A stretch of 64,000 nt of DNA from positions 885,380-949,379 of the forward strand of contig CM055760.1 of NCBI GenBank assembly GCA_029465975.1. Direction: 5' to 3'. Origin of the DNA: Dallia pectoralis. Lineage: Eukaryota; Chordata; Actinopteri; Esociformes; Umbridae. This document shows, one piece after another, positions 1-12,954 of the stretch. Position 1 is the first letter of the stretch. Each line of letters opens with the position of its first letter. The position numbers and the translations under genes were made by a program. The notes below the pieces were generated by a model that searched no databases, was not told where the DNA came from, and was given only the letters and a program-made list of their open reading frames with translations.

Positions 1-87
1 GTGTGTTTAGGATAAATTAAATCATACAGCTGTTCACCAAGTACCTCGAGGTCTTCCTCATCCCCCATGATGGATGTCTGCTTGGCA
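1..87 (-). CDS. Possible partial exon of an unidentified gene, PABC/MLLE-like peptide
   Basis: Read on the minus strand from position 87, an open stretch follows an AG acceptor at 88-89 and runs off the left edge. The peptide contains MGDEEDLEVLGEQLYDLIYP. The LGExLYxxI pattern resembles the start of the PABC (MLLE) peptide-binding domain at the end of poly(A)-binding proteins. The upstream polypyrimidine tract is weak, and only about 28 residues are visible. It may therefore be a real internal exon of a minus-strand neighbour of rpl28, or a chance open frame. The family link is a motif-level guess, so I give no symbol. Confidence 0.35.
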
Positions 88-703
88 CTGCAGTTGTTTA
101 TAACAATACCATTTCTATCGCCTGACTAGTGTGACTAGATTACCGAAAGTAATACGATGTGATCATGGATGTGATAGGATAGGTAAAATGCACTAATGTG
201 TGCCTGGTGGTACCATGGATGTATTAAGAGAACGGGTGGTACACCGCGAGTCCAGGTTCAGACAAGCACATCACAATCAATATATTATAACTTTAAAAGG
301 TTTGTAATCAAAATCAATAATGATGCTATGATATTGTTATTAATTCAACTTGAATAAATATTTGCGTGTAATTGGTTGTTTTAGATATTTAAGCTTGAAC
401 TATTAATTGCAAAATGACATTTCGCTACAATATAACTACATGCGCACGTTGATGACGCAAAAACGAACTACAAAGCTGTTAAATAGTGTCCTTGCGACAT
501 ATGCCTAAATAAATAGTGCGCCGTACTGTCAAAATTATATTATATGTTTCCTTTACAATTAAACGTTATTTTAAAACACATTTCAATAATCAATATGTCA
601 TGCATTCAGGTATTTTGTTTTTTTATCTCTCATCTGATTTTTCCGACCAAAAGGTATTTTAACGTGCAGGGATCTTTTACTCATTCAATGTAAACCGGTT
701 TCC
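88..703. other. Non-coding stretch upstream of rpl28
   Basis: AT-rich sequence with no convincing exon, RNA gene or repeat. Its right end probably contains the rpl28 core promoter, because a TOP-like leader exon starts near 704. Confidence 0.5.
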
Positions 704-734
704 GCCCTTTCCCAGCCTCTTCCTCCGCTGAAAG
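704..734 (+). promoter_or_regulatory. rpl28: Probable 5'TOP leader exon and transcription start of rpl28
   Basis: A pyrimidine-rich tract (ccctttcccagcctcttcct) is followed by ccgctgaaag and a clean donor, gtaacg, at 735. Ribosomal-protein mRNAs start with a C plus a pyrimidine run (5'TOP), and many have a short non-coding first exon. The matching acceptor (ccacag) is at 2351-2356, ten bases before the rpl28 ATG. The layout fits, but the exact start base is inferred. Confidence 0.55.
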
Positions 735-1381
735 GTAACGTGTTCGATTCATGTGCTAGTCCTCGAATACAAAAGTACAATATTTATTTGTTTCTATCGT
801 GTTTGGATTGGCAATTTTTTGATAAAAGATCTGCGTACGTTTGTAGTTGTCAGTTGCGATATTGGTTGTGCACCTAATTTGTTCGACGTTTGTAATCTAA
901 GCACTTGTAATCATTCGCCTGCAGCTAGGCCCAAAATGTGTCTGCTAGTTATTGTACTATATAAAGAGGTTAAGTAATGAGTGTACGTATTTATCGGGTT
1001 TAACCGGCCTAATGTTCAATAATGTCAGTCAATTTGATACGTTGTTATTACGGGGTTATACAGTCGATGCCGATTATAGAAAACTCGGAAGTATAACAAC
1101 ATTGTGTGGACCATGTCCACAGTTCCTCGCCAACTGGTTAGCTGAATTAATTGCTGTTCATACACTCAATTGTACTACTTTTTACATTCTAATGTCCATT
1201 ATATAAACGCTGTTAATATACTACCTATATGCATAACTTTTGACATATTATAACGTTATGCATAAAATACTAAGTTATATATTTTTTTGCTATTAAGTTG
1301 TACTTTATTGCATTGAGTTTTGAATGGAACGTAGTCTCATTGTTTAATGCTGCATAACGTCCTGTGATTTGGTGAAAGAAG

Positions 1382-2045
1382 TTAATGCTGGTTCTGATAG
1401 AAAGGTGTCAGAACACTAGTGTTGCGTGTGGGGCAATCGAGGGCCCATCCTGATCCCTGTCCACTGTCGAAAGAGCCTACAATGGGCATGTGAGCGTCAG
1501 AAATGGACCACAGAGCAATGGAAGGTAGCCTGGTCTGATCAGTCATGTTTTCTTTTACATCATGTGGATGGCTGGATGCGTGTACATCACTTACCTGGAG
1601 AACACTTGGCACCCGAATGCATTATGGGGTAGAAGGCAAGCTGGCGGAGGAACTCTTTGGACAATGTTCTGCAGAGGAAACCATGCATCCTGCCATTCAT
1701 GTGGATGTTACTTTGACCACCTACCTACCAAAGCATTGCTGCAGACCATAGACACCCATAGAAACTCTTCCATGAAAGCTTTGGCCTCATTATGCAGAAT
1801 AATTTCCAGATTTCAATCCAATGGATTATCTGTTAGATAACATGGACAAACAAGTCCAATTCATGGAGGTCTCATCTAGTGACTTTCAGGACTTAAAGGA
1901 AACCACAGCACCCGTTTAGAGGTCTAGTGAAGGCCATGGCAGGCAGCAATTTTTGGGGTTAAAAGAGGGACATCCAAAATGTTATTGATAATCGATGTAT
2001 GTTATTGCAAGTACTGTTTGAAAGATACTCCAGGGAGACGCATTA
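1382..2045 (+). mobile_element. Decayed Tc1-like transposase remnant in rpl28 intron 1
   Basis: Broken frames give pieces such as RKSLQWACERQKWTTEQWK, AWSDQSCFLLHHVDGWMRVH and PGEHLAPECIMG, the D-containing central part of a Tc1/mariner DDE transposase. Later text around 1700-1920 corresponds to the C-terminal half (NPIEHLW-type region, eroded). The same family occurs, better preserved, on the minus strand at 41436-42384. No intact terminal repeats were identified here. Confidence 0.75.
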
Positions 2046-2082
2046 AGACTGGGGTCCCATTTGCAGGTGTGCCCAGCTAACA

Positions 2083-2235
2083 TCAACTCACAAATACAAT
2101 TAAGGACAAATACACTTCTCACAAAAATTAGCCCATGGCACCAAGGCATCCAAATGGAGCTCTGATTTGATACTATTCCACAGCTTGGGTGCTTTGAAAA
2201 AGAATGCTGAACTACGGTGTCAAAGGTGTATCACC
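2083..2235 (-). repeat. LINE tail fragment (minus)
   Basis: The text from 'caactcacaaatacaatta' through 'gatactattccacag' and 'gggtgctttgaaa' is shared with 40590-40760 and, in part, with 22800-22900. All are C-terminal and 3'UTR pieces of the same L2/Jockey-group LINE, read on the minus strand. Confidence 0.6.
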
Positions 2236-2366
2236 GTAGTCCAGCACCCTGTGCTAAATACTGTCATTGTTAGTGTACGCTTACATGTTGGTTTCATTTT
2301 TAGCGTTATCCCTAGACTTATAAAATGTGGTTAATTATCTGACTTCTCTGCCACAGGTTATTCAAC

Positions 2367-4255
2367 ATGTCGTCTCATCTGCAGTGGATGGTCATTAGGA
2401 ACTGCTCCAGCTTCCTCATCAAGAGGAACGGACAGACTTACAGCACTGTGAGGATAACTGACCACTGTTACTATTTTTACTGGTGGAGCTGATGCATGCA
2501 ATCTTTAATTTTTTTAATTGTGATTACTGCATTTAATATACATTGCTTAGCTGTTACAGTAGGATTTGTTCACAATTCTTGAAGATTCAGAATAGCAACT
2601 AAATTAATTTCTCTTGGTTACCAGGAACCCAACAACTTGAAGTCAAAGAATTCCTTCCGTTTCAATGGGCTAGTGCACAAGAAGACCGTGGGTGTTCAGC
2701 CTGCTGCTGACAATAAGGGTATTGTTGTTGTGCTGAAAAAGCGAGCAGGTAAACTTTCCTGAATTATACTCAGAAGTTGCACATTAATTATGTACAACAT
2801 GAACTGGGTGAAATGCCCATTGACAAAGTTAAGTTGAGAGATGAGCTCGTCAGGTCTGCATTATCACGCAAACTAAAATGGACAATAAAAAAACAGTCAC
2901 AGGAGAGTACATAAACTGCAATGATTTTACACACTTAATTGCCACTGATTCGGACCAGAGCCTCCCTTGTGTTTCGCATTAAGTAAAATGCACACGTTTT
3001 TTAAGAACTTGAATTTGGGTCTCCGAACTGTCAGTTGTTGAATATCTGGAAAATCCCTGTTAAGCTTGAGGCTGCACTGTAGGCGAGCGTTAACTATGGC
3101 ATTATACACATAGTTTGGAAAGTGTCAATTCACATCAGGTGTGCAACTGTACTGCCCATGTTCGTCTTTGTTGACATGCATAACTAGCTTATCTACAACA
3201 ATTTTTTATACATAGAATATATTTGTTTGCCAGCTAGCTCTCTAGCTTTATTCTGATATAATTAGCATGTCAACTTGACTGACTTGTGTTTATTTGCTTT
3301 TTGTAGTAATTTAAAGAAAGGCTATAAATCCGTTTTTTATTAATACTTTTTTGTAGTTCTGTCATTGTTGTTTTTCATGAGTATCTAAATGTTTTTCTGC
3401 GAGCTCGATTCAAAATTACCTCAGTTAAGGCTGCAATTCAGTTGATCATTGATCATCCTGTTTATTCCAATTTAGTGTGTAGGTGTGAGAACCCGACTTT
3501 AAAAAAAATTAATCACCACTGGTGTTAATGTTCGCAGCCTGTTCATTCAGTGATAGTTGATAGGATTCATGAGTTAATGAATTTTTAAGACATGTCAAAG
3601 GTAGCCATTGTACCTCCCTAAGCCTGTTTTTCAAGTCTGCGTTTGAAATGTGAATAGGGAGTGTGGTCATGCTAATATGTTTTCATCTCACTCCCTAGGC
3701 CAGCGCAAGCCTGCCACTTCATATGAGAAGATCACCATCAACAAGAACTCCCGTGCCACTTTGAGCAGCCTCCGGCACATTATCCGCAAGAACAACTACA
3801 GGAAGGACCTTCGCATGGTAAGCTCTTTGGTCATATGGTGCTGTTGATCCAGCTCTTTATTATGTATAAAAATACTGGATCGGGTATTGGCAACAGAGAG
3901 TCTGTAACCAGCTAATGCCACAAGACAGATTGTCATAACAATGTGATGTAAACATGCTGGCTATGCTAGTTAACTCAACCATTATTGAGTGCCAAGAAAA
4001 TATTTAAAAACCAGAACATTACTATTTTTAAACGAGACTTATGGTAATTGATTTAACATTGCTGAATGTTCCTATGAAATTCTGTTGAGTTAGTTGCGTA
4101 GTCGTCGTCACTTAGACCTACGTTTTAACATGAGTTAATTTTATGATTGTGTTTTCTTTCCCCAGGCTGCCCTGCGTCGTGCCAGTGCCATCCTGATGAG
4201 CCAGAAGCATGTGGTGGTGAAGAAAAGACGTACCAAGGCCACCAAGACCGCATAA
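2367..4255 (+). CDS. rpl28: Large ribosomal subunit protein eL28 (RPL28)
   Basis: Component of the cytosolic 60S ribosomal subunit, found only in eukaryotes. Four coding exons join in frame: 2367-2447, 2625-2748, 3699-3817 and 4166-4255, all with GT-AG introns (phases 0, 1, 0). The product is 137 aa, the same length as the human protein, and runs from [20 protein letters not shown] through [15 protein letters not shown] and the [16 protein letters not shown] block to a basic C-terminus ending KATKTA. The ATG is chosen because it opens the family-conserved N-terminus and sits ten bases after an acceptor. A non-coding TOP exon probably lies at 704-734. Intron 1 is swollen by a Tc1-like remnant and a LINE scrap. 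A poly(A) signal follows at 4276. Codon use and the intact frame indicate a functional gene rather than a processed copy. Confidence 0.97.
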
Positions 4256-4275
4256 TTGTTGCAGAAATAAGACAT

Positions 4276-4281
4276 AATAAA
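4276..4281 (+). terminator. rpl28: rpl28 poly(A) signal
   Basis: AATAAA 21 bases after the stop codon; the short 3'UTR is typical of a ribosomal-protein gene. Confidence 0.85.
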
Positions 4282-4849
4282 AATATGTATGAATTGATTA
4301 CCCTCCCATCTTTTATTCTTACCAAATAAGCCCAAGGCCTCTGGTTCCAGCAGGGCTTCTCAATCCTGTTCCTGAAGTGCCACCATCCTGTAGCTTCTCC
4401 TGATTTTAATAATCACCTGCATGAAAAGCTTCATCTAATTTCGACAAAGTGAGTTTGAGGATCAACAGCGACGCTGTAGAGGGGGCATTAACACCAGTGT
4501 GCTTGATGGTTTTTGGAAATATTTTGTTTTAGTTGACCCTTTTTTATATCAATTAAGTACTATTAACGATAGTATGTGGTAAAACCTCACGACTTAGTAC
4601 AAAACTCAAAGATAATCAAAAAGTCAGTTTTTCAAACATGTAATCACATATTCAGTTGTACAATACACATTACAGTAATTGTTTTCACAATACCTAATCA
4701 GTTGGTCATCAAAGAAATATATTTAATAAAGTAATTGTCTTTCACAATATAACGCTTATATTATAAATATTTATTTAGATTTGCATAAATACATTTTAGC
4801 ACCACTTAATCCAACTGCTCTTATTTGTAACTCATAACTAAGTAATAAT
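4282..4849. other. Intergenic, nothing recognised
   Basis: AT-rich sequence downstream of rpl28. I see no exon, RNA gene or clear repeat. Confidence 0.5.
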
Positions 4850-5125
4850 TGAGGTGGGTGTAAACACTGGCACTTTCAACATGGTGCAGTTTGGACTGCA
4901 AGAGGTTGTGGATATGGCATCCGTTAGAGGTGGTGGGCATGGGCACCAACCGAGGAGTGGGCATGGGGTCTGTCAAAACGTTGATTGTCAAAGAGGGAGG
5001 CAGAACTGTCTAATGAGGTCTGGGCCGTCATCGTAAATCATGTGGTGAACAGAGGCCTAACCATGGCAGGGGCTGGCAGATTAGTTGATCAAAATTTTAA
5101 AGATCAATTATCAATTCTTCATCTG
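4850..5125 (+). mobile_element. Tc1/IS630-like transposase N-terminal fragment
   Basis: Two frames carry a recognisable helix-turn-helix start: a glycine-rich lead, then LSNEVWAVIVNHVVNRGLTM and AGAGRLVDQNF. The usual family text at this point is RATIIDHVVNRGMTMAEAGR. The similarity stops at about 5110, where the Harbinger-like element begins. Confidence 0.65.
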
Positions 5126-5550
5126 GGGCCTCATGTACAAACGCTTTGTACGCACAACAGAAGACGTACGCTGCTCTCTACGCATTAGCTGGGATTTATA
5201 AAAAGCACTTGCTGGAAAAATGTTCGGAAAATAGATGGATATATGTATATACAGTGAGGAAAATAAGTATTTGAACACCCTGCTATTTTGCAAGTTCTCC
5301 CACTTGGAAATCATGGAGGGGTCTGAAATTGTCATCTTAGGTGCATGTCCACTGTGAGACATGATCCAAAATAAAAATCCAGAAATCACAATCAGCTAGA
5401 ATTCTGACCCTCGAAGACCTGTTAGTCTGCCTTTAAAATGTCCACCTCCACTCCATTTATTATCCTAAATTAGATGCACCTGTTTGAGGTTGTTAGCTGC
5501 ATAAAGACCCCTGTCCACCCCATGCAATCAGTAAGAATCCAACTACTAAC

Positions 5551-6378
5551 ATGGCCAAGACCAAAGAGCTGTCCAAAGCCACTAAAGACAAAATTGTACA
5601 CCTCCACAAGGCTGGAAAGGGCTTCACGGGGAAATCGCCAAGCAGCTTGGTGAAAAAAGGTCCACTGTTGGAGCAATCATTAGAAAATGGAAGAAGCTAA
5701 ACATGACTGTCAATCTCCCTCGGACTGGGGCTCCATGCAAGATCTCACCTCGTGGGGTCTCAATGATCCTAAGAAAGGTGCGAAATCAGCCCAGAACTAC
5801 ACAGGAGGAGCTGGCCAATGACCTGAAAAGAGCTGGGACCACCGTTTCCAAGGTTACTGATGGTAATACACTAAGATGTCATGGTTTGAAATCATGCATG
5901 GCACGGAAGGTTCCCCTGCTTAAACCAGCACATGTCAAGGCCCGTCTTAAGTTTGCCAATGACCATTTGAATGATCCAGAGGAGTCATGGGAGAAAGTTA
6001 TGTGGTCAGATGAGACCAAAATATAACTTTATGGCCATAATTACACTAACCGTGTTTGGAGGAAGAAGAATGATGAGTACCATCCCAAGAACACCATCCC
6101 GACTGTGAAGCAGGGGGATGGTAGCATCATGCTTTGGGGGTGTTTTTCTGCACATTGGACAGGACGACTGCACTGTATTAAACCCAATAGAGCATCTTTG
6201 GAGGGAGCTCAAACTCCGTGTTTCTCAGCGACAGCCCAGAAACCTGACTGATCTAGAGAAGATCTGTGTGGAGGAGTGGGCCAAAATCCCTCCTGCAGTG
6301 TGTGCAAAGCTGGTGAAAAACAACAGGAAACGTTTGACGTCTGTAATTGCAAACAAAGGCTACTGTACCAAATATTAA
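5551..6378 (+). pseudogene. Tc1 transposase pseudogene (frameshifted, internally deleted)
   Basis: The frame opens [20 protein letters not shown], the usual helix-turn-helix N-terminus, but a frameshift falls near 5630 (after GKGF). The frame is readable again from about 5703 to 6023 and includes the first catalytic aspartate in VMWSDETKI. It then stops. The C-terminal glutamate motif is kept in [20 protein letters not shown]. The segment carrying the second catalytic aspartate is deleted between about 6150 and 6175, so the enzyme is dead. It ends with the family-typical NKGYCTKY. Confidence 0.9.
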
Positions 6379-6490
6379 CATTGATTTTCTCAGGTGTTCA
6401 AATACTTATTTGCAGCTGTATCATACAAATAAATAGTTATGTGATTTCAGATTGTTTTGGGGGATTATGTCTCACAGTGGACATGTTTTA

Positions 6491-6723
6491 TGCTTCTGCG
6501 TCGAATCGACGGCGTACCCTCGCAGACCCCTCTGCGTCAACGCGAACCCCTCTCCGACCCCTACGCCGTAGCTCGACGTGCACCTCCAAAAAATTGTAAC
6601 TACACGTCGAGGCGACGCAGACCACAAGGGCTGTGATTGGTCAGATTATACATCTGGCGGTGAAATGCAACCGGACGCAGAACCATAAAACGGCCACGAC
6701 GCCGTGGAGTTGACGCACAAGCA
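6491..6723. mobile_element. Small MITE inserted in the Tc1 3' region
   Basis: Ends are tgcttctgcgtc (6491) and gacgcacaagca (6712-6723), imperfect inverted repeats, flanked by TTA on the left and TAA on the right. This suggests a TWA-type target as used by Harbinger. The interior is rich in GACG/CGTC. A second, partial copy in the opposite orientation starts at 35206. Confidence 0.65.
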
Positions 6724-6964
6724 TAATGAGTGGGAGAACTTGCAAAATAGCAGGGTGTTCAAATACTTATTTTCCTCACTGTAGATGGAGAGATGGATAT
6801 ATATATATATATATATATATAGATGGGGAGATGGATATATATAAATAATAAAGACTATATATAGAAAATAGTATCTATATAAATAGTCTTTATTTTCCAC
6901 ATTTATATTTCGTATATAAATGTCGTTATCAGCTAGATAATCATTGGTTAATTCTATTTTATTT

Positions 6965-6998
6965 GTGTTTCATCGTGACACACGTCACGATGAAACAC
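6965..6998. repeat. Perfect hairpin, 15-bp arms
   Basis: GTGTTTCATCGTGAC at 6965-6979 and its exact complement at 6984-6998, with a 4-base loop. It lies in the Harbinger-like element just right of the Tc1 insertion. Confidence 0.85.
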
Positions 6999-8194
6999 AC
7001 ATGTCTTAACCATGTCTTAACCCTTTTATATGCGCATAACTATTTCCCATTTATAATTAGATTAAAACTGACACCTGTAACTTATCAAATACAATCAAGT
7101 GGATGGTTATAAACATACCATCACAATGCCTAATGATGCACAATGACAAATCTTGCGCTGTTGGTAGATGTGGCAAATGGAAGGATTCGGACAGACGCTC
7201 ATTCAGACAACAAGAAGACTGATGGCAAACGAGGACAAGTGGCTCATAAGCCGGTTCCGACTTCCTCCGGCCACCCTGTTGGACCTCTGTGCTCTTTTGG
7301 GCCCAGCGTTACAGAGGAGCACCTGGAGAAACCACTCCTTGCCAGTCCCACACTTTCCAGAGGGAATTGGCAGACAGGTCAGGGATATCTCAGCCAACCG
7401 TTAGCCGGGTTATGTCAGACGTGTTCCAATAGGTATAATAGGTTTGTCTCATAATTACATAAATGAGGTTTATTAACAAAGTTCGAGAGGGGGACTTTCA
7501 GCTAATTAATTACAGGTGGAAGCACTCAGCAATCAACAGCTAGAGGGTACATATAGACTCAGCAGTCTTACCTCGATCCACTGACAGTTCGCAGCATCCC
7601 CCCACCACCCCTTCTCCGCTCAAACTCTAGTCCTAACCACTTACATGCGGGGGGGGGGGACTCTGGGTTCGGGCCGAATTCCGAGCCCTCCCTCCGGACA
7701 GCACGCCAAATACGCATTAAACATATCCCTCAATTGGCATGTAAGTGCGAACTCGTGAAAGGTTATTATATGCAATTTGCAGCAATGTCCGTTTTCCCAA
7801 ATGTAATCGGTGCGCCGAGTGAGAATGAATCAATGTCCAAATAATTTGTGATGCAGACATGTTGCTCACTAATGTGGCTCATGCCTGAGTCAACCTATGA
7901 TTCATTTTAACACACAGAAGTGTTGGGCGCAGACTCGAGGGTGGTGCATGATGGCAGGTCCGTCTGATTGATGGACATATTTCACATTTTTACTGTACTT
8001 CAGTGTCTAACCTAATCACTACCCTTGCAGGGGACAGCTTTCCTCAACTCGTGGCAGACACACTTTTGCGATGAAGCACTAAGATGCTTTTTGGCATCGA
8101 CTTTATCCGACCACTTTTTTTATTTCGGCCACGGTCCCACTTTCTGACGCTGCGGAATTCACAGAACTAGCTACATTTTGCCACTAAATCGGCC

Positions 8195-8510
8195 TTTTGG
8201 CATTAGAGATGCCCACACGGTGCCCTACAAACAACGTGTTCTCCTCTCCTTTTGGCATTAGAGATGCCCACACTGTGCCCTACAAACAACATGTTCTCCT
8301 CTCCTTTTGGCATTAGAGATGCCCACATTGTGCCCTACCAACAACGTTCTCCTCTCCTTTTGGCATTAGAGATGCCCACATTGTGCCCTACCAACAACAT
8401 GTTCTCCTTTCCTTTTGGCATTAGAGATGCCCACACTGTGCCCTACCAACAACATGTTCTCCTCTCCTTTTGGCATTAGAGATGCCCACACAAACAACAT
8501 GTTCTCCTCT
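8195..8510. repeat. 55-bp minisatellite, six copies
   Basis: Units starting ttttggcattagagatgccc begin at 8195, 8250, 8305, 8358, 8413 and 8468. The third copy is 2 bp short and the last is shortened further. It lies within the Harbinger-like element. The related element at 37270 has only one copy of the unit start (tttttggcatta), so the array grew after the copies diverged. Confidence 0.92.
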
Positions 8511-8776
8511 TTTCCACATCTCCAACAGGAAACTTCTAGGTTACTTCACATTGAGTAACGTTACTTTCCCGATTTTCCATGACGTCTCAATCAATGAATA
8601 ATAATTTAGGGCGTTTCTCTGACTATTTATGAGCAAATTTGGGCGCCACATTTAGAGTTCATTGTAATTTATGAAGCGAAAACGGCATAGGACGTGCATG
8701 TCCGTACGCATGTCTTACGTTTCATCTGTACGCCACTTCAGACGCAAATCCATACGCAAAGTTTTGAGGCCCCAGG

Positions 8777-9319
8777 TCTTTTAACATGCTGTTCACCAGT
8801 ATGTGAGTGTGATCTAATTAAAAAAACAAGTGGCCATTCCCATGTGTACTGCTATTGATTAGCTACAAATGCATTTATTTCTAATACTCCTGTGCTGTCA
8901 GACTGCATTTTATGTATTGCAACATTTGATGCAACATGGACACTGTGAAGGCAGTAGCAATGTTATGTAGTTCAGTGAGGATTTGGGGGTTTATTACTTA
9001 ATAAAAAGCAGATCTTCAATGGGCTCTTACTGCTGTAACTTGCTGCTGTAACTTGCTCTAGTCAACCATGTGGAAACATTTTATAGATTTTTTTAGGAAA
9101 GTAGCTCACAGCTGTTTCCACCACTGGCTTTGCAAAAACAAGTGTGATTCCCCTCCCCTTGCTATAAGCTGATTAGAGTATCTGAAGTTTAAGGTTGTGT
9201 TAGTGGTGAGACCTGATTTGTATGTTGCTGACTTATATTTTGATTTGGGTTACAATTTTGATAAGGATGAATCTCCAGAGGTTTGTGTGCATCGGGGAGG
9301 GTGCTTTCTGTTTGTTATA
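8777..9319. other. Upstream region of the unidentified 9.3-kb gene
   Basis: No repeat or exon is clearly visible. An open frame reaches back from 9320 to 9197, so a longer N-terminus is possible, but the signal-peptide-like start at 9320 is preferred. Confidence 0.4.
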
Positions 9320-11799
<2,480 letters not shown>

Positions 11800-12954
11800 G
11801 CTTTTGAGGCTACATTGACTGGTTTAGGTTGTTTGGACAATGTCTACAGGGTATTTGGCAATTTGCTAAGAAACATTGTTGTGATTAGAAAGCTTTTACT
11901 GTGATGGTGCTCTTTATAATGTGTCTGTATTAGCATTGGTTGAGTTAAATACTTCTTAAGATTGTTAGTGAATTGTACTGTGTATAATTGTGACACCTTG
12001 ACTGACCTGGGGTCCGTTTCAAGAAGGAGGTTTAACAAACTCTAAATCTAACCCTGACCTCGGAGTTGATTTACCCAAAAATGGAAAACTCAGAGTATTC
12101 GGTTTCAGAACAGCTGAATTGAGTTGGTTCAATCAACTCAGTGTAGGTTCACTCAGAATTACACGCCTGCACCGCCGCTATAAACGGCAGCATGAATGGA
12201 GCCGCGATACTACGATTCAACATGGCAACCAGCATTACTACCGCATACGTCACCCCAAGCTTGAAATACTGATGCAGGCTTACAGCGACTATGAACACAT
12301 TTTTAGAAAAATATTGCTGCTCGGTTCAACGCAAAGTTCCAATATAGTGTTTTCATTTGATTTTTAATTTACACAATAATTATAATTTATACTTATTAAT
12401 GCTCAGTTGGTAAATTACATTTTTTACCCTGTGTTTGTTAGAACAAACTACACACAGGCCTGAAATACACACCCATGCTCATATTTAATCACAAGTATTA
12501 AATTACTGGTAAAAACTGGTGGAATGGTATTGAAGCTATAATCTATTTCATTTAGGTGCAATCCTGCGGGTGAAAAACACATGTGTGCGCCATCAATGCA
12601 GCCAACCGCATTAGGAAATCCTAAAATAAATTCAAATAATGTATACCATTCTGATCTTGCAGCATCATGTCATTAACGATTAACCAAATTATTATTACGG
12701 TAATAACTATTCATTGTAAAGGGTTGTACATTATTCACCGGCAATCCTGTGGACCTCATCTTTAATGTCTCTCACTGGTTTGTGTCCAGGGTACTACAAA
12801 CACATTTAATATATGTTTCTGCATACAGTGGCTTTACTAATACTGCCCTAAAACGAACGTTTGCAAAAAACGTAATGCGACACAAATAATCTGCTCGGAT
12901 GTAAGAGCATGTCCACAATGGGTTACATTAGTGATACGAGGATGGATAAGGATA

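Larger units (their letters stand above)
5252..6781 (+). mobile_element. Tc1-like transposon with terminal inverted repeats, nested in Harbinger-like DNA
   Basis: The terminal repeat starting cagtgaggaaaataagtatt at 5252 is mirrored at 6728-6781 (ending aatacttattttcctcactg). TA dinucleotides flank both ends (5250-5251, 6782-6783). The inner end of the right repeat is missing about 40 bases that the left one has, at the point where a small MITE sits (6491-6723). Confidence 0.92.
5126..8776. mobile_element. PIF/Harbinger-like element, decayed, hosting a nested Tc1
   Basis: The left end (ctggggcctcatgtac, from about 5125) is mirrored by the right end (ttttgaggccccag, to about 8776). At 7168-7404 a broken frame gives EDKWLISRFRLPPATLLDLC and LGPALQRSTWRNHSLPVP. 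This matches the N-terminal part of the Harbinger nuclease (HARBI1-like), with frameshifts and stops afterwards. The element was interrupted by the Tc1 copy at 5252-6781 and contains a 55-bp minisatellite at 8195-8510. A relative of its right half lies at 36750-37446. The end points are approximate because the 3-bp target duplication is not certain. Confidence 0.7.

Noticed and set aside
8252..8479. Open frame with repeated peptide (ALEMPTLCPTN type)
   Set aside because: A product of the 55-bp minisatellite; no start context or conserved protein, and it lies within a transposon.
8195..8510. CRISPR-like regular repeats
   Set aside because: The units are contiguous with no unique spacers, and this is a vertebrate genome; it is an ordinary minisatellite.
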